Below, in pieces: positions 1 through 5,519 of a DNA stretch of 5,519 nt. The first letter of the stretch is position 1, and each line of letters opens with the position of its first letter. The position numbers and the translations under genes are program-made. The notes below the pieces were generated by a model. That model did no database searches, had not been told where the DNA came from, and saw only the letters and a list, made by a program, of their open reading frames with translations. This stretch comes from Flavobacteriaceae bacterium (GTDB lineage Bacteria > Bacteroidota > Bacteroidia > Flavobacteriales > Flavobacteriaceae): assembly GCA_030590765.1 (NCBI GenBank), contig JAUVCP010000181.1, positions 1 to 5,519 on the forward strand, given 5' to 3'.

Positions 1-2
1 TG

Positions 3-161
3 GATGAATTACTGAAAACTGATGTGGTTTTAAATAATAAAGTTTATTATGATATTGCTGATGAAGAAAAAATTTACACTTATAAAAAACAAAAAGCAGA
101 GGAACTAATGCAATTACAATCAGATACTTTTTACGAAAACCAGAAAGAAGTATTACAATAG
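3..161 (+). CDS. C-terminal fragment of an unidentified protein (5' end outside window)
   Basis: An open frame enters from the left edge and ends at a TAG stop at 159-161, giving 52 residues from DELLKTDVV to ENQKEVLQ. The fragment is hydrophilic and rich in Lys, Glu, Gln and Tyr. Its second half (KKQKAEELMQLQ) looks like a charged amphipathic helix. No transmembrane segment, Cys motif or catalytic signature is visible, and I do not recognise the family. The frame is the only one of the three plus-strand frames that stays open to the edge; frames 1 and 2 hit stops within the first 15 bases. It converges on the S37 peptidase gene, with only five bases between the two stop codons, so it is probably not in the same transcription unit as anything else here. 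It is called a gene end because of the uninterrupted frame and the tight packing typical of this window. Confidence 0.6.
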   Translation, partial: DELLKTDVVLNNKVYYDIADEEKIYTYKKQKAEELMQLQSDTFYENQKEVLQ

Positions 162-166
162 CATTA

Positions 167-1489
167 TTAATTTTCTAAAGGGTAGATTGTTACCTCATCG
201 CCTAACCATTGTTGTAATTTATCGTAAATTTTTTGTTGGTCTTCTTTAGAGAAATCTTTAATTCTGGTTTTATGAGAGCCCTCTTCTAAAACCATTTTCA
301 AAGCATCAACATTAGGTTTTGGATTGGGTGCACAGGCACCCCATGTATCATAGCCTCCATAAATATAAAGTATTTTTTCTCCTTTATTTTCTATATAATT
401 ACGCACTTTATTCATATAGTCAGGATTATATGTTAGATCTACATTCCTAGGTGAAAAACGTAGATTTGTTGGTTCGTGTGCTACTTCTAACAAATCTTTT
501 ACGGGTGTTGGATCAAAACCATAATACCCCAATTCGGTCATATGCTGGTAATAAGACGGTAATAGATTGTAATAGGTTTTGTCATTATAAAAACCTATAC
601 CTACTATTTTATTGATATAATCAAACATTTCTTTAGCAGTAGCATTCTCTACGGGTATTTCTTCGCAATTCCCACCCCATTGCCAAAATGAAAAAGGGAA
701 TTCCATGACTGCATATTCTAAAGCTTCTTCTACAGGTATTTCTGTAAATTTCATATTTTTCTTATCTGCATATTTATCAATTTGATAGATAACAGAATCT
801 CTGTTGTTCAAAACATTTCGTTGGAATTTAAAAATTGAGCCTCTGCATTTATTTGTACCTATAGATTTAATATGTGCTTCTGTTCTTGGATCTTCCAGAC
901 CATTAATTATAGGTGCAACATACGGAACAGCGACATCAACATCATTCGGATATTTTGATTTGTAGATCAAAACAGTTTCACCTCCCTTACTAATTCCTGT
1001 TGAGATCCATTTTCCGGAATATACAGTTTTTAATTTCGTAATTAATGCATGGTAATCTTCTATAGCCTGATCATTTTTTAAATATTGCCATGGAATAGTG
1101 TCCGGACGAGATTTACCGTAAAACCGATACTCAACTTGTACTTGATTTCCTTTAAGTATCTTACTTAACTCATAAGTTCTCGGTCTGGCATTATAACCTT
1201 CTGTAACCAAAACTGTAGGTTTTTCAAAACCTATATGTGAAAAGTAAACATAGTGTTTAAAAGTACCTGATTTAGGATTTTGATGATCTAAAGGTTCATT
1301 TAAAACCATTTGATAAGATTCTGTATAAAAATCTTTAGATTCCATCTGAGTTATTTCTGCATCGGGAAAAAGTTTTTTTAATTTTTGTTCTAAAGATATT
1401 TTTTCTTCAATCTTAACCTGAGCACTAAGCAATCCAAAAGAAAGTGTTATAAATAAAAAGAAGTAAATAAATTTGAATGATCTCATCAT
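167..1489 (-). CDS. Exported serine peptidase, S37 (PS-10) family, predicted proline-directed aminopeptidase
   Basis: This 440-residue protein begins with a signal peptide: Met-Met-Arg-Ser-Phe-Lys, a hydrophobic core at about residues 7-21, and a likely signal peptidase I site near LSA-Q (23/24). There is no lipobox Cys, and no C-terminal sorting domain was recognised, so a periplasmic or secreted enzyme is expected. The body is an alpha/beta hydrolase of family S37. The nucleophile elbow GISKGG (165-170) gives Ser167. YGGYDTWGA (377-385) gives the probable acid Asp381, and GSH (404-406) gives the probable His406. The strands VLVTEGYN (93-100) and VEYRFYGKS (119-127) and the stretch VAVPYVAPIINGLEDPR (186-202) are also typical of the family. 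Characterised relatives from Streptomyces release short peptides from N-termini with a preference around proline; the specificity here is inferred. The gene is transcribed away from the hydroxyproline genes across a 150-base divergent region. Start choice between the two adjacent ATGs (1487-1489 or 1484-1486) is not decisive. Family is confident; substrate is not. Confidence 0.88.
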   Translation of the reverse strand: MMRSFKFIYFFLFITLSFGLLSAQVKIEEKISLEQKLKKLFPDAEITQMESKDFYTESYQMVLNEPLDHQNPKSGTFKHYVYFSHIGFEKPTVLVTEGYNARPRTYELSKILKGNQVQVEYRFYGKSRPDTIPWQYLKNDQAIEDYHALITKLKTVYSGKWISTGISKGGETVLIYKSKYPNDVDVAVPYVAPIINGLEDPRTEAHIKSIGTNKCRGSIFKFQRNVLNNRDSVIYQIDKYADKKNMKFTEIPVEEALEYAVMEFPFSFWQWGGNCEEIPVENATAKEMFDYINKIVGIGFYNDKTYYNLLPSYYQHMTELGYYGFDPTPVKDLLEVAHEPTNLRFSPRNVDLTYNPDYMNKVRNYIENKGEKILYIYGGYDTWGACAPNPKPNVDALKMVLEEGSHKTRIKDFSKEDQQKIYDKLQQWLGDEVTIYPLEN

Positions 1490-1639
1490 AAAATGGTTTA
1501 GAAAGGGGAAAATAAAATTAATGATTTATAATTTTCAAACTTATAATTTATTAATCAATTAGCGAATTATTTTTATCTATTCATCATGTAAAATATTATT
1601 ATTTAAACTTTAATTTCTATTTTTACTAAAATAAGAAAT
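1490..1639. other. Divergent intergenic region between the S37 peptidase and lhpIH
   Basis: These 150 bases are very AT-rich and hold the 5' leaders of two divergent transcription units. No ORF, RNA gene or strong hairpin was seen. On the minus strand there is one good match to the Bacteroidota -7 box. On the plus strand no TAnnTTTG box was found ahead of the ATG at 1640, so the lhpI promoter is either divergent from consensus or uses another sigma factor or activator. A 9-base direct repeat, TTATAATTT, occurs at 1526-1534 and 1541-1549 on either side of the minus-strand box. In sequence of this composition that may be chance. The ATG at 1640 is preceded by AATAAGAAAT and has no Shine-Dalgarno sequence. 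Confidence 0.7.
1536..1566 (-). promoter_or_regulatory. Candidate Bacteroidota-type promoter for the S37 peptidase gene
   Basis: Read on the minus strand, 1543-1536 is TAAGTTTG, a full match to the Bacteroidota -7 consensus TAnnTTTG. Nineteen bases further upstream lies TTCG (1566-1563), one base off the TTTG expected near -33. Transcription would start around 1530, giving a leader of about 40 bases before the ATG at 1489. The spacing and orientation fit, but the upstream element is imperfect, and chance matches are easy in AT-rich DNA. Confidence 0.35.
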
Positions 1640-2602
1640 ATGCAAAATATTCCAATAATAGATGTAGATTTTATCGAAGCTCACACCGATTATAGTGAAT
1701 TGATTACCAAAATAGAAAAGGCTTTTAAATCCTCCAAAACTAAAGTTCCTCTAAGGCATCACCATGATTTTTCCAATCATCAGGAGAAAACAGAGTCTAC
1801 CTTACTCATTATGCCGGCCTGGAATCCTGGAAAAAACCTCGGTGTAAAAATCATAACAGTTAATCCTGCAAATGATAAATACAATTTACCTTCAATTCAA
1901 GGTGTATATATTTATTTTGATGCACGCAAAGGCATCCCTGTAGCTATATTAGAAGCTAAAGCTTTAACAGTAAAAAGAACTGCTGCTACTTCTGCCTTAG
2001 CATCATCATTCTTATCTAAAAAAAATGCTTCAAGTATGTTAATGATTGGAACTGGATCTCTCTCTAGTGAGCTAATTCTTGCACATGCTAAAGTCCGTCC
2101 TATACAAAATGTATTTGTATGGGGGAGAAATTACAAAAAAGCTCAGGCAATTTGCAACAAATTAAAAAATGAAAATTTTAAGGTTTCTCCTGTAAAAAGT
2201 CTTGAACGTATTATTGGTAAAGTAGATATTATTTCATGTGCAACTTTATCAAAAACTCCTTTAGTTCTTGGTAAATTCTTAAAAAAAGGACAACATATAG
2301 ATTTAGTTGGAGCATTTAAAAAAGACATGCGAGAAGCGGATGATGATACCATTAAAAAAACAAATATTTTTTTAGATACTTATGAAGGGGGCTTAAAAGA
2401 AAGTGGTGATATTGTAATTCCTTTAAAAAGCGGTATTCTGAACAAAAATGACATTAAAGCCGATTTATTTGAATTATGTCAACAAAAAAAGAAAGGCAGA
2501 TGTAATGATAATGAAATAACCGTTTTTAAATCAGTTGGTCATGCCTTAGAAGACTTAACTGCCGCAAAATATTATTATGAAAAACATCAAATAATATTCT
2601 AA
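1640..2602 (+). CDS. lhpI: Delta1-pyrroline-2-carboxylate reductase (ornithine cyclodeaminase/mu-crystallin family)
   Basis: This 320-residue cytosolic protein is predicted to reduce delta1-pyrroline-2-carboxylate to L-proline with NAD(P)H. Family marks run in order. KII at 70-72 lies where the substrate-binding Lys sits in ornithine cyclodeaminase. ALTVKRTAATSALAS (108-122) includes the conserved Arg113. The Rossmann loop IGTGSLSSELI (136-146) binds the cofactor. The pair CATLSKTP (200-207) and GAFKKDMREADD (224-235) carries the conserved Asp near 234, and TVFKSVGHALEDL (294-306) closes the domain. The length is normal for the family. Family membership alone does not separate ornithine cyclodeaminase, alanine dehydrogenase and pyrroline-2-carboxylate reductase. 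The specific call rests on the next gene, five bases downstream, whose product would make this enzyme's substrate; the two are linked in known bacterial trans-3-hydroxy-L-proline pathways. The ATG at 1640 has no Shine-Dalgarno motif, and no better upstream start is in frame. Confidence 0.83.
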   Translation: MQNIPIIDVDFIEAHTDYSELITKIEKAFKSSKTKVPLRHHHDFSNHQEKTESTLLIMPAWNPGKNLGVKIITVNPANDKYNLPSIQGVYIYFDARKGIPVAILEAKALTVKRTAATSALASSFLSKKNASSMLMIGTGSLSSELILAHAKVRPIQNVFVWGRNYKKAQAICNKLKNENFKVSPVKSLERIIGKVDIISCATLSKTPLVLGKFLKKGQHIDLVGAFKKDMREADDDTIKKTNIFLDTYEGGLKESGDIVIPLKSGILNKNDIKADLFELCQQKKKGRCNDNEITVFKSVGHALEDLTAAKYYYEKHQIIF

Positions 2603-2607
2603 CCAAA

Positions 2608-3669
2608 ATGAATACATACCAAAATATATTGAATAAAAAAGAATTTACGCCACCCAAAGAATGGTTACAAATAAAAACAATTGATATGCACACCGGTGGA
2701 GAACCGCTTAGGGTAATTATCGATGGATTTCCTGAACTAAAAGGAAATTCAGTTTTGGATTATCGAAGGTATTGTAAAGAAAATTACGATGATTTACGCA
2801 CTTCCTTAATGTTTGAACCTCGTGGTCATGCTGATATGTACGGTTGTATTTTAACCCCACCCAATGATGAAAATGGAGATTTTGGAATCATTTTTCTACA
2901 CAATGAAGGATATTCAACTATGTGCGGACATGCCATTATTGCCATTTCTACTTTGGCTATTGAAATGCAATGGATAAATGTGACAGAGGGTGATAATATC
3001 TTAAAAATTGATGCTCCTTGTGGTAGAATTACCTCTTTTACCCATGTGAAAAATAAGAAAATAATTAGTGTGAGATTTCAGAATGTACCTAGTTTTGTTG
3101 TTGATTTAGATCGAACTATTCAAATAAGTGGACATGGAAAAGTTACCTATGATCTAGCTTATGGTGGCGCTTTCTATGCTTTTGTTGAGCTGCATAAAAA
3201 TAATTTCGATTTTGATTTAAGTCCAAATTCTTATAGGAAATTAATTCAAACCGGTATGGATATCAAACATGCTGTAATGAAACAGGATAAAGAAATTTTA
3301 CATCCTTTTGAAAGTGATTTGAGCTTTTTATACGGTACCATTTTTATTGGTGATTCTAATAAAAAAGACATCGACAGTAAAAATGTTTGCATTTTTGCGG
3401 AAGGCGAAGTTGATCGAAGTCCAACAGGTTCGGGAGTTGCTGGTAGAATGGCTATACATAAAGTGAGAAAAGAAATAGATTACGGAGAAACTATGACCAT
3501 TGAAAGTATAACCGGTTCCGTATTTAAAGGTTCTGTAATTTCTGAAAAAAATTATGGCTCTTTTAAAGCTATTATTCCTCAGGTAGAAGGAACTGCACAT
3601 ATCACAGGTATGCAAACTTTTGTTATTGATCCTAAAGATCCTATGAAAAATGGTTTTATTTTGAGATAA
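2608..3669 (+). CDS. lhpH: trans-3-hydroxy-L-proline dehydratase (proline racemase superfamily)
   Basis: This 353-residue cytosolic enzyme is predicted to dehydrate trans-3-hydroxy-L-proline to delta1-pyrroline-2-carboxylate. The superfamily is shown by DMHTGGEPLR (26-35), PRGHADMYG (71-79), the first active-site motif GYSTMCGHAIIA (101-112) with Cys106, and the second, DRSPTGSG (269-276), with Thr273. Proline racemases and 4-hydroxyproline 2-epimerases have Cys in both motifs. A Cys/Thr pair is the mark of trans-3-hydroxy-L-proline dehydratases, including human L3HYPDH, which also has a very similar length (354 residues). The dehydratase call is therefore read from the active site, not only from context. 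The gene starts five bases after lhpI stops, so the two are almost certainly cotranscribed. The ATG is preceded by ACCAAA with no Shine-Dalgarno. Its stop faces the aminopeptidase P stop across ten bases, with no clear terminator hairpin between them. Confidence 0.92.
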   Translation: MNTYQNILNKKEFTPPKEWLQIKTIDMHTGGEPLRVIIDGFPELKGNSVLDYRRYCKENYDDLRTSLMFEPRGHADMYGCILTPPNDENGDFGIIFLHNEGYSTMCGHAIIAISTLAIEMQWINVTEGDNILKIDAPCGRITSFTHVKNKKIISVRFQNVPSFVVDLDRTIQISGHGKVTYDLAYGGAFYAFVELHKNNFDFDLSPNSYRKLIQTGMDIKHAVMKQDKEILHPFESDLSFLYGTIFIGDSNKKDIDSKNVCIFAEGEVDRSPTGSGVAGRMAIHKVRKEIDYGETMTIESITGSVFKGSVISEKNYGSFKAIIPQVEGTAHITGMQTFVIDPKDPMKNGFILR

Positions 3670-3679
3670 AAAACTAAAT

Positions 3680-4975
3680 TCAGTTATGTTTCATTAAAGC
3701 TTCAATCTCTTCTAATTCAATAGGCATTTTTTTTGCTAAATTCACATTTCCTTCTTTGGTAATTAACAAATTGTTCTCCAAACGACATCCTATTTTTTCT
3801 TCAGGAATATAAATTCCGGGCTCACAAGTTAAAACCATTCCGGGTTCGAAAGGTCTGGAATACAACCCCACATCATGTACATCTAAACCTAAATGATGTG
3901 CTGTACCATGCATAAAATATTTTTTATACAATGGATTCTCAGGATCCTGATCTTTAACGTCTTCCTTTTTCAACAAACCTAAATTGATCAATTGTTCTTC
4001 AACCAAATCAGCCATTTGTTTTTCATAATCAGCCGGTAAAATACCCGGTTTTAACAATTTTGACCCTTCATTTAAACAATGCAAAACAGCAGTATAAACT
4101 TCTTTTTGTCGTTTAGTGAATGTTCCATTTACAGGAAAACATCTAGTGGTATCTGAATTGTAATTTGCATAACAAACACCAAAATCCATCAAAACCATAT
4201 CACCATCATTACACGTATGATCATTAGTATTATAATGTAAAGCACAAGCATTTTCACCGGAAGCAATAATGGGTAAAAAAGCATGACGTTTTGCACCTTT
4301 TTTAATCAACTCACTGGTCAAATCTGCTTCTAACTCATATTCTAACATTTCAGGTTGAACAGATTTCAAGACTCTCTTAAAACTCCCAATACTTATATCT
4401 ATAGCCTTTTGAATCAATGCAATTTCTTGATCCGATTTAATCTGACGTAATTCACGGGTAATTTTAGCTGCTCGCTTATAATTATGTAATGGATATTTTT
4501 CTTTACAAAATTTAATCATTCTATCCTGTTGGGTAAGCATTGCAACAGTAGCTGATTTTTTATGCTCATTATGCCCCAAATAAAAAGTGTCAGCTTCAAA
4601 AGCCATATACTGCAAAGTAATTTCAAAATCTTTAAGCCATTTTACATTTTTAATTCCAGAAATTTCATTCGCTCTTTCTTTGGTAAGTTTATCACCTTCC
4701 CAAATTTTTATCAAATCATTGGTTTCTTTTACAAAAAGAATTTCTTTATTTTCGGATAATTCTGCATCTGGATATAAGAGTAAAATAGACTCTTCCTGAT
4801 CTATACCAGTGAGATAAAACATATCATTATTTTGTGCAAAACCCATCAAATCATCAGCATTTGTAGGCATCATGTCATTTGAAGTAAAAATTGCTATAGC
4901 ATTGATTGACATTTTACTTTTAAAATTCTCTCTGTTTCTAGTGAATAATGTCGAAGGTATTTTTGTATATCTCAT
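3680..4975 (-). CDS. pepP: Aminopeptidase P (Xaa-Pro aminopeptidase, M24B)
   Basis: This 431-residue metalloenzyme removes the N-terminal residue of peptides whose second residue is proline. It has the two-domain build of E. coli PepP (441 residues): an N-terminal creatinase-like domain (about 1-165, with NNDMFYLTGID at 49-59) and a C-terminal pita-bread domain. The five dinuclear-metal ligands can be placed: Asp264 in LMDFG, Asp275 in NSDTTRCFPVNG, His360 in MHGTAHHLGLDVHD, Glu385 in TCEPGIYI and Glu400 in GCRLENN. His247 (ALHYNT) and His367 (DVHDVG) match the catalytic-site histidines. All key residues are present, so it should be active. No signal peptide is seen, so it acts in the cytoplasm. 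It begins eight bases after the aldehyde dehydrogenase stop and is probably the distal gene of that operon. This suggests it feeds on imported proline- or hydroxyproline-containing oligopeptides, although aminopeptidase P is also a general housekeeping enzyme. Confidence 0.93.
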   Translation of the reverse strand: MRYTKIPSTLFTRNRENFKSKMSINAIAIFTSNDMMPTNADDLMGFAQNNDMFYLTGIDQEESILLLYPDAELSENKEILFVKETNDLIKIWEGDKLTKERANEISGIKNVKWLKDFEITLQYMAFEADTFYLGHNEHKKSATVAMLTQQDRMIKFCKEKYPLHNYKRAAKITRELRQIKSDQEIALIQKAIDISIGSFKRVLKSVQPEMLEYELEADLTSELIKKGAKRHAFLPIIASGENACALHYNTNDHTCNDGDMVLMDFGVCYANYNSDTTRCFPVNGTFTKRQKEVYTAVLHCLNEGSKLLKPGILPADYEKQMADLVEEQLINLGLLKKEDVKDQDPENPLYKKYFMHGTAHHLGLDVHDVGLYSRPFEPGMVLTCEPGIYIPEEKIGCRLENNLLITKEGNVNLAKKMPIELEEIEALMKHN

Positions 4976-4983
4976 AATTAATT

Positions 4984-5519
4984 TTATTCAATTCCCCACT
5001 TGCTATTTACAAATCTATAAATATTTAACGGATTTTTATCTTTTAATTCATCTGGTAACAATTCATTTGGCCAATTTTGAAAACTAACAGGTCGAACCCA
5101 TCTTTTTATAGAATGAATTCCAACAGCAGTAAATCTAGAATCTGTCGATGCAGGGTATGGACCACCATGTTGCATTGACGGACAAACCTCAACACCTGTA
5201 GAAACACCATTAAAAATAATTCGCCCTACTCTATTTTGTAAAGCCCTAATAATAGATTTGTAATTGTTTTCCTCACCATCATCTGCCCAAACTGTCCCTG
5301 TTAATTGTCCTTCTAAATTCTTAACTATTTCATGTAATTGTTTTTTATTTTCACATAGCACAATTAACGAAAATGGACCGAAAACTTCTTGATGCAGTGT
5401 AGTATTTTTTAAAAATGTTTTACCTTCAACAGTCATAATTACTTGCTGTCCGTAATTTTTACTAACATTGTCAATATATTCTGCTTGAACAGAAACTCCT
5501 TTTTGAGATTTAATTTTAG
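4984..5519 (-). CDS. Aldehyde dehydrogenase, C-terminal part; probable alpha-ketoglutaric semialdehyde dehydrogenase
   Basis: The frame runs off the right edge, so only the last 177 residues are seen. The ATG at 5434-5436 is an internal Met: the frame continues upstream without a stop (KIKSQKGVSVQAEYIDN and on), and an ALDH cannot start there. EVFGPF (fragment residues 44-49) is the conserved ALDH motif whose Glu and Phe contact the NAD(P) ribose. The tail has NGVSTGVEV, MQHGGPYPASTDSR, a RPVSFQNWP block and LLPDELKDKNP, the pattern of the alpha-ketoglutaric semialdehyde (2,5-dioxopentanoate) dehydrogenase group that includes the hydroxyproline-inducible isozyme. The reaction would be alpha-ketoglutaric semialdehyde plus NAD(P)+ to 2-oxoglutarate. 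The catalytic Cys and Glu lie outside the window and cannot be checked. The same enzyme type also serves sugar-acid and pentose pathways; the 4-hydroxyproline assignment is favoured by the neighbouring hydroxyproline genes. It is cotranscribed with pepP downstream, with an eight-base gap. Confidence 0.85.
   Translation of the reverse strand, partial: KIKSQKGVSVQAEYIDNVSKNYGQQVIMTVEGKTFLKNTTLHQEVFGPFSLIVLCENKKQLHEIVKNLEGQLTGTVWADDGEENNYKSIIRALQNRVGRIIFNGVSTGVEVCPSMQHGGPYPASTDSRFTAVGIHSIKRWVRPVSFQNWPNELLPDELKDKNPLNIYRFVNSKWGIE

Noticed and set aside
2143..2352. 69-codon open frame on the minus strand inside lhpI
   Set aside because: It lies entirely antisense to a well-supported gene, and its translation shows no domain or signal; treated as a shadow frame.
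3328..3615. 95-codon open frame on the minus strand inside lhpH
   Set aside because: It is antisense to the region encoding the conserved DRSPTGSG motif; its composition follows from the opposite strand and no family is recognisable.
2608..3669. Proline racemase or 4-hydroxyproline 2-epimerase
   Set aside because: The second catalytic position is Thr273, not Cys. Two-base racemases and epimerases of this superfamily need both cysteines.
3653..3674. Rho-independent terminator after lhpH
   Set aside because: The inverted repeat GTTTTATT/AAAAAAC pairs almost only A with T, needs a bulge, and lacks a GC-rich stem, so it is too weak to list as a terminator.
4562..5087. Three short plus-strand open frames (4562-4759, 4587-4799, 4872-5087)
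   Set aside because: They are antisense to pepP and the aldehyde dehydrogenase and overlap one another. Their hydrophobic, Phe/Ile-rich translations are what antisense reading of Lys/Glu-rich AT-rich genes produces.
4984..5436. Separate 150-residue gene starting at the ATG at 5436
   Set aside because: The same frame stays open to the window edge, and the residues upstream fit the aldehyde dehydrogenase, so this ATG is an internal methionine.

Overview
The window is AT-rich (roughly one third G+C) and tightly packed. Gene starts are preceded by A-rich sequence rather than a Shine-Dalgarno motif, and one candidate promoter matches the Bacteroidota-type TAnnTTTG box. Together with the protein families present, this points to a member of the Bacteroidota, plausibly a flavobacterium or relative. 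Genus and habitat cannot be read from the sequence. No RNA gene, CRISPR array, insertion sequence, phage gene or frameshifted gene was seen.

Layout: (1) 3-161, plus strand, is the unidentified C-terminal tail of a gene entering from the left. (2) 167-1489, minus strand, is an exported serine peptidase of the S37 (PS-10) family. (3) 1490-1639 is a 150-base divergent intergenic region with one weak promoter candidate reading toward the peptidase. (4) 1640-2602 and 2608-3669, plus strand, are a two-gene operon with a 5-base spacer: an ornithine cyclodeaminase/mu-crystallin family reductase and a proline racemase superfamily enzyme with a Cys/Thr active-site pair. These are best read as delta1-pyrroline-2-carboxylate reductase (LhpI) and trans-3-hydroxy-L-proline dehydratase (LhpH). 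(5) 3680-4975 and 4984 to beyond 5519, minus strand, are a second operon transcribed right to left. It holds the C-terminal third of an aldehyde dehydrogenase resembling alpha-ketoglutaric semialdehyde dehydrogenase, followed by a cytosolic aminopeptidase P (M24B).

The genes make one metabolic story. LhpH dehydrates trans-3-hydroxy-L-proline to delta1-pyrroline-2-carboxylate, and LhpI reduces this to L-proline. The aldehyde dehydrogenase would carry out the last step of trans-4-hydroxy-L-proline breakdown, alpha-ketoglutaric semialdehyde to 2-oxoglutarate. The two peptidases both belong to families with activity around proline: one is exported and could trim peptides outside the cytoplasm, the other removes an N-terminal residue in front of proline inside the cell. 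The inference is a locus for using proline- and hydroxyproline-rich peptides such as collagen fragments, joining 3-hydroxyproline and 4-hydroxyproline catabolism. The enzyme families are known. What may be worth attention is the arrangement, and the rest of the 4-hydroxyproline pathway (2-epimerase, D-amino-acid oxidase/dehydrogenase, deaminase) should lie past the right edge if this reading is correct. No transporter or regulator gene is inside the window.
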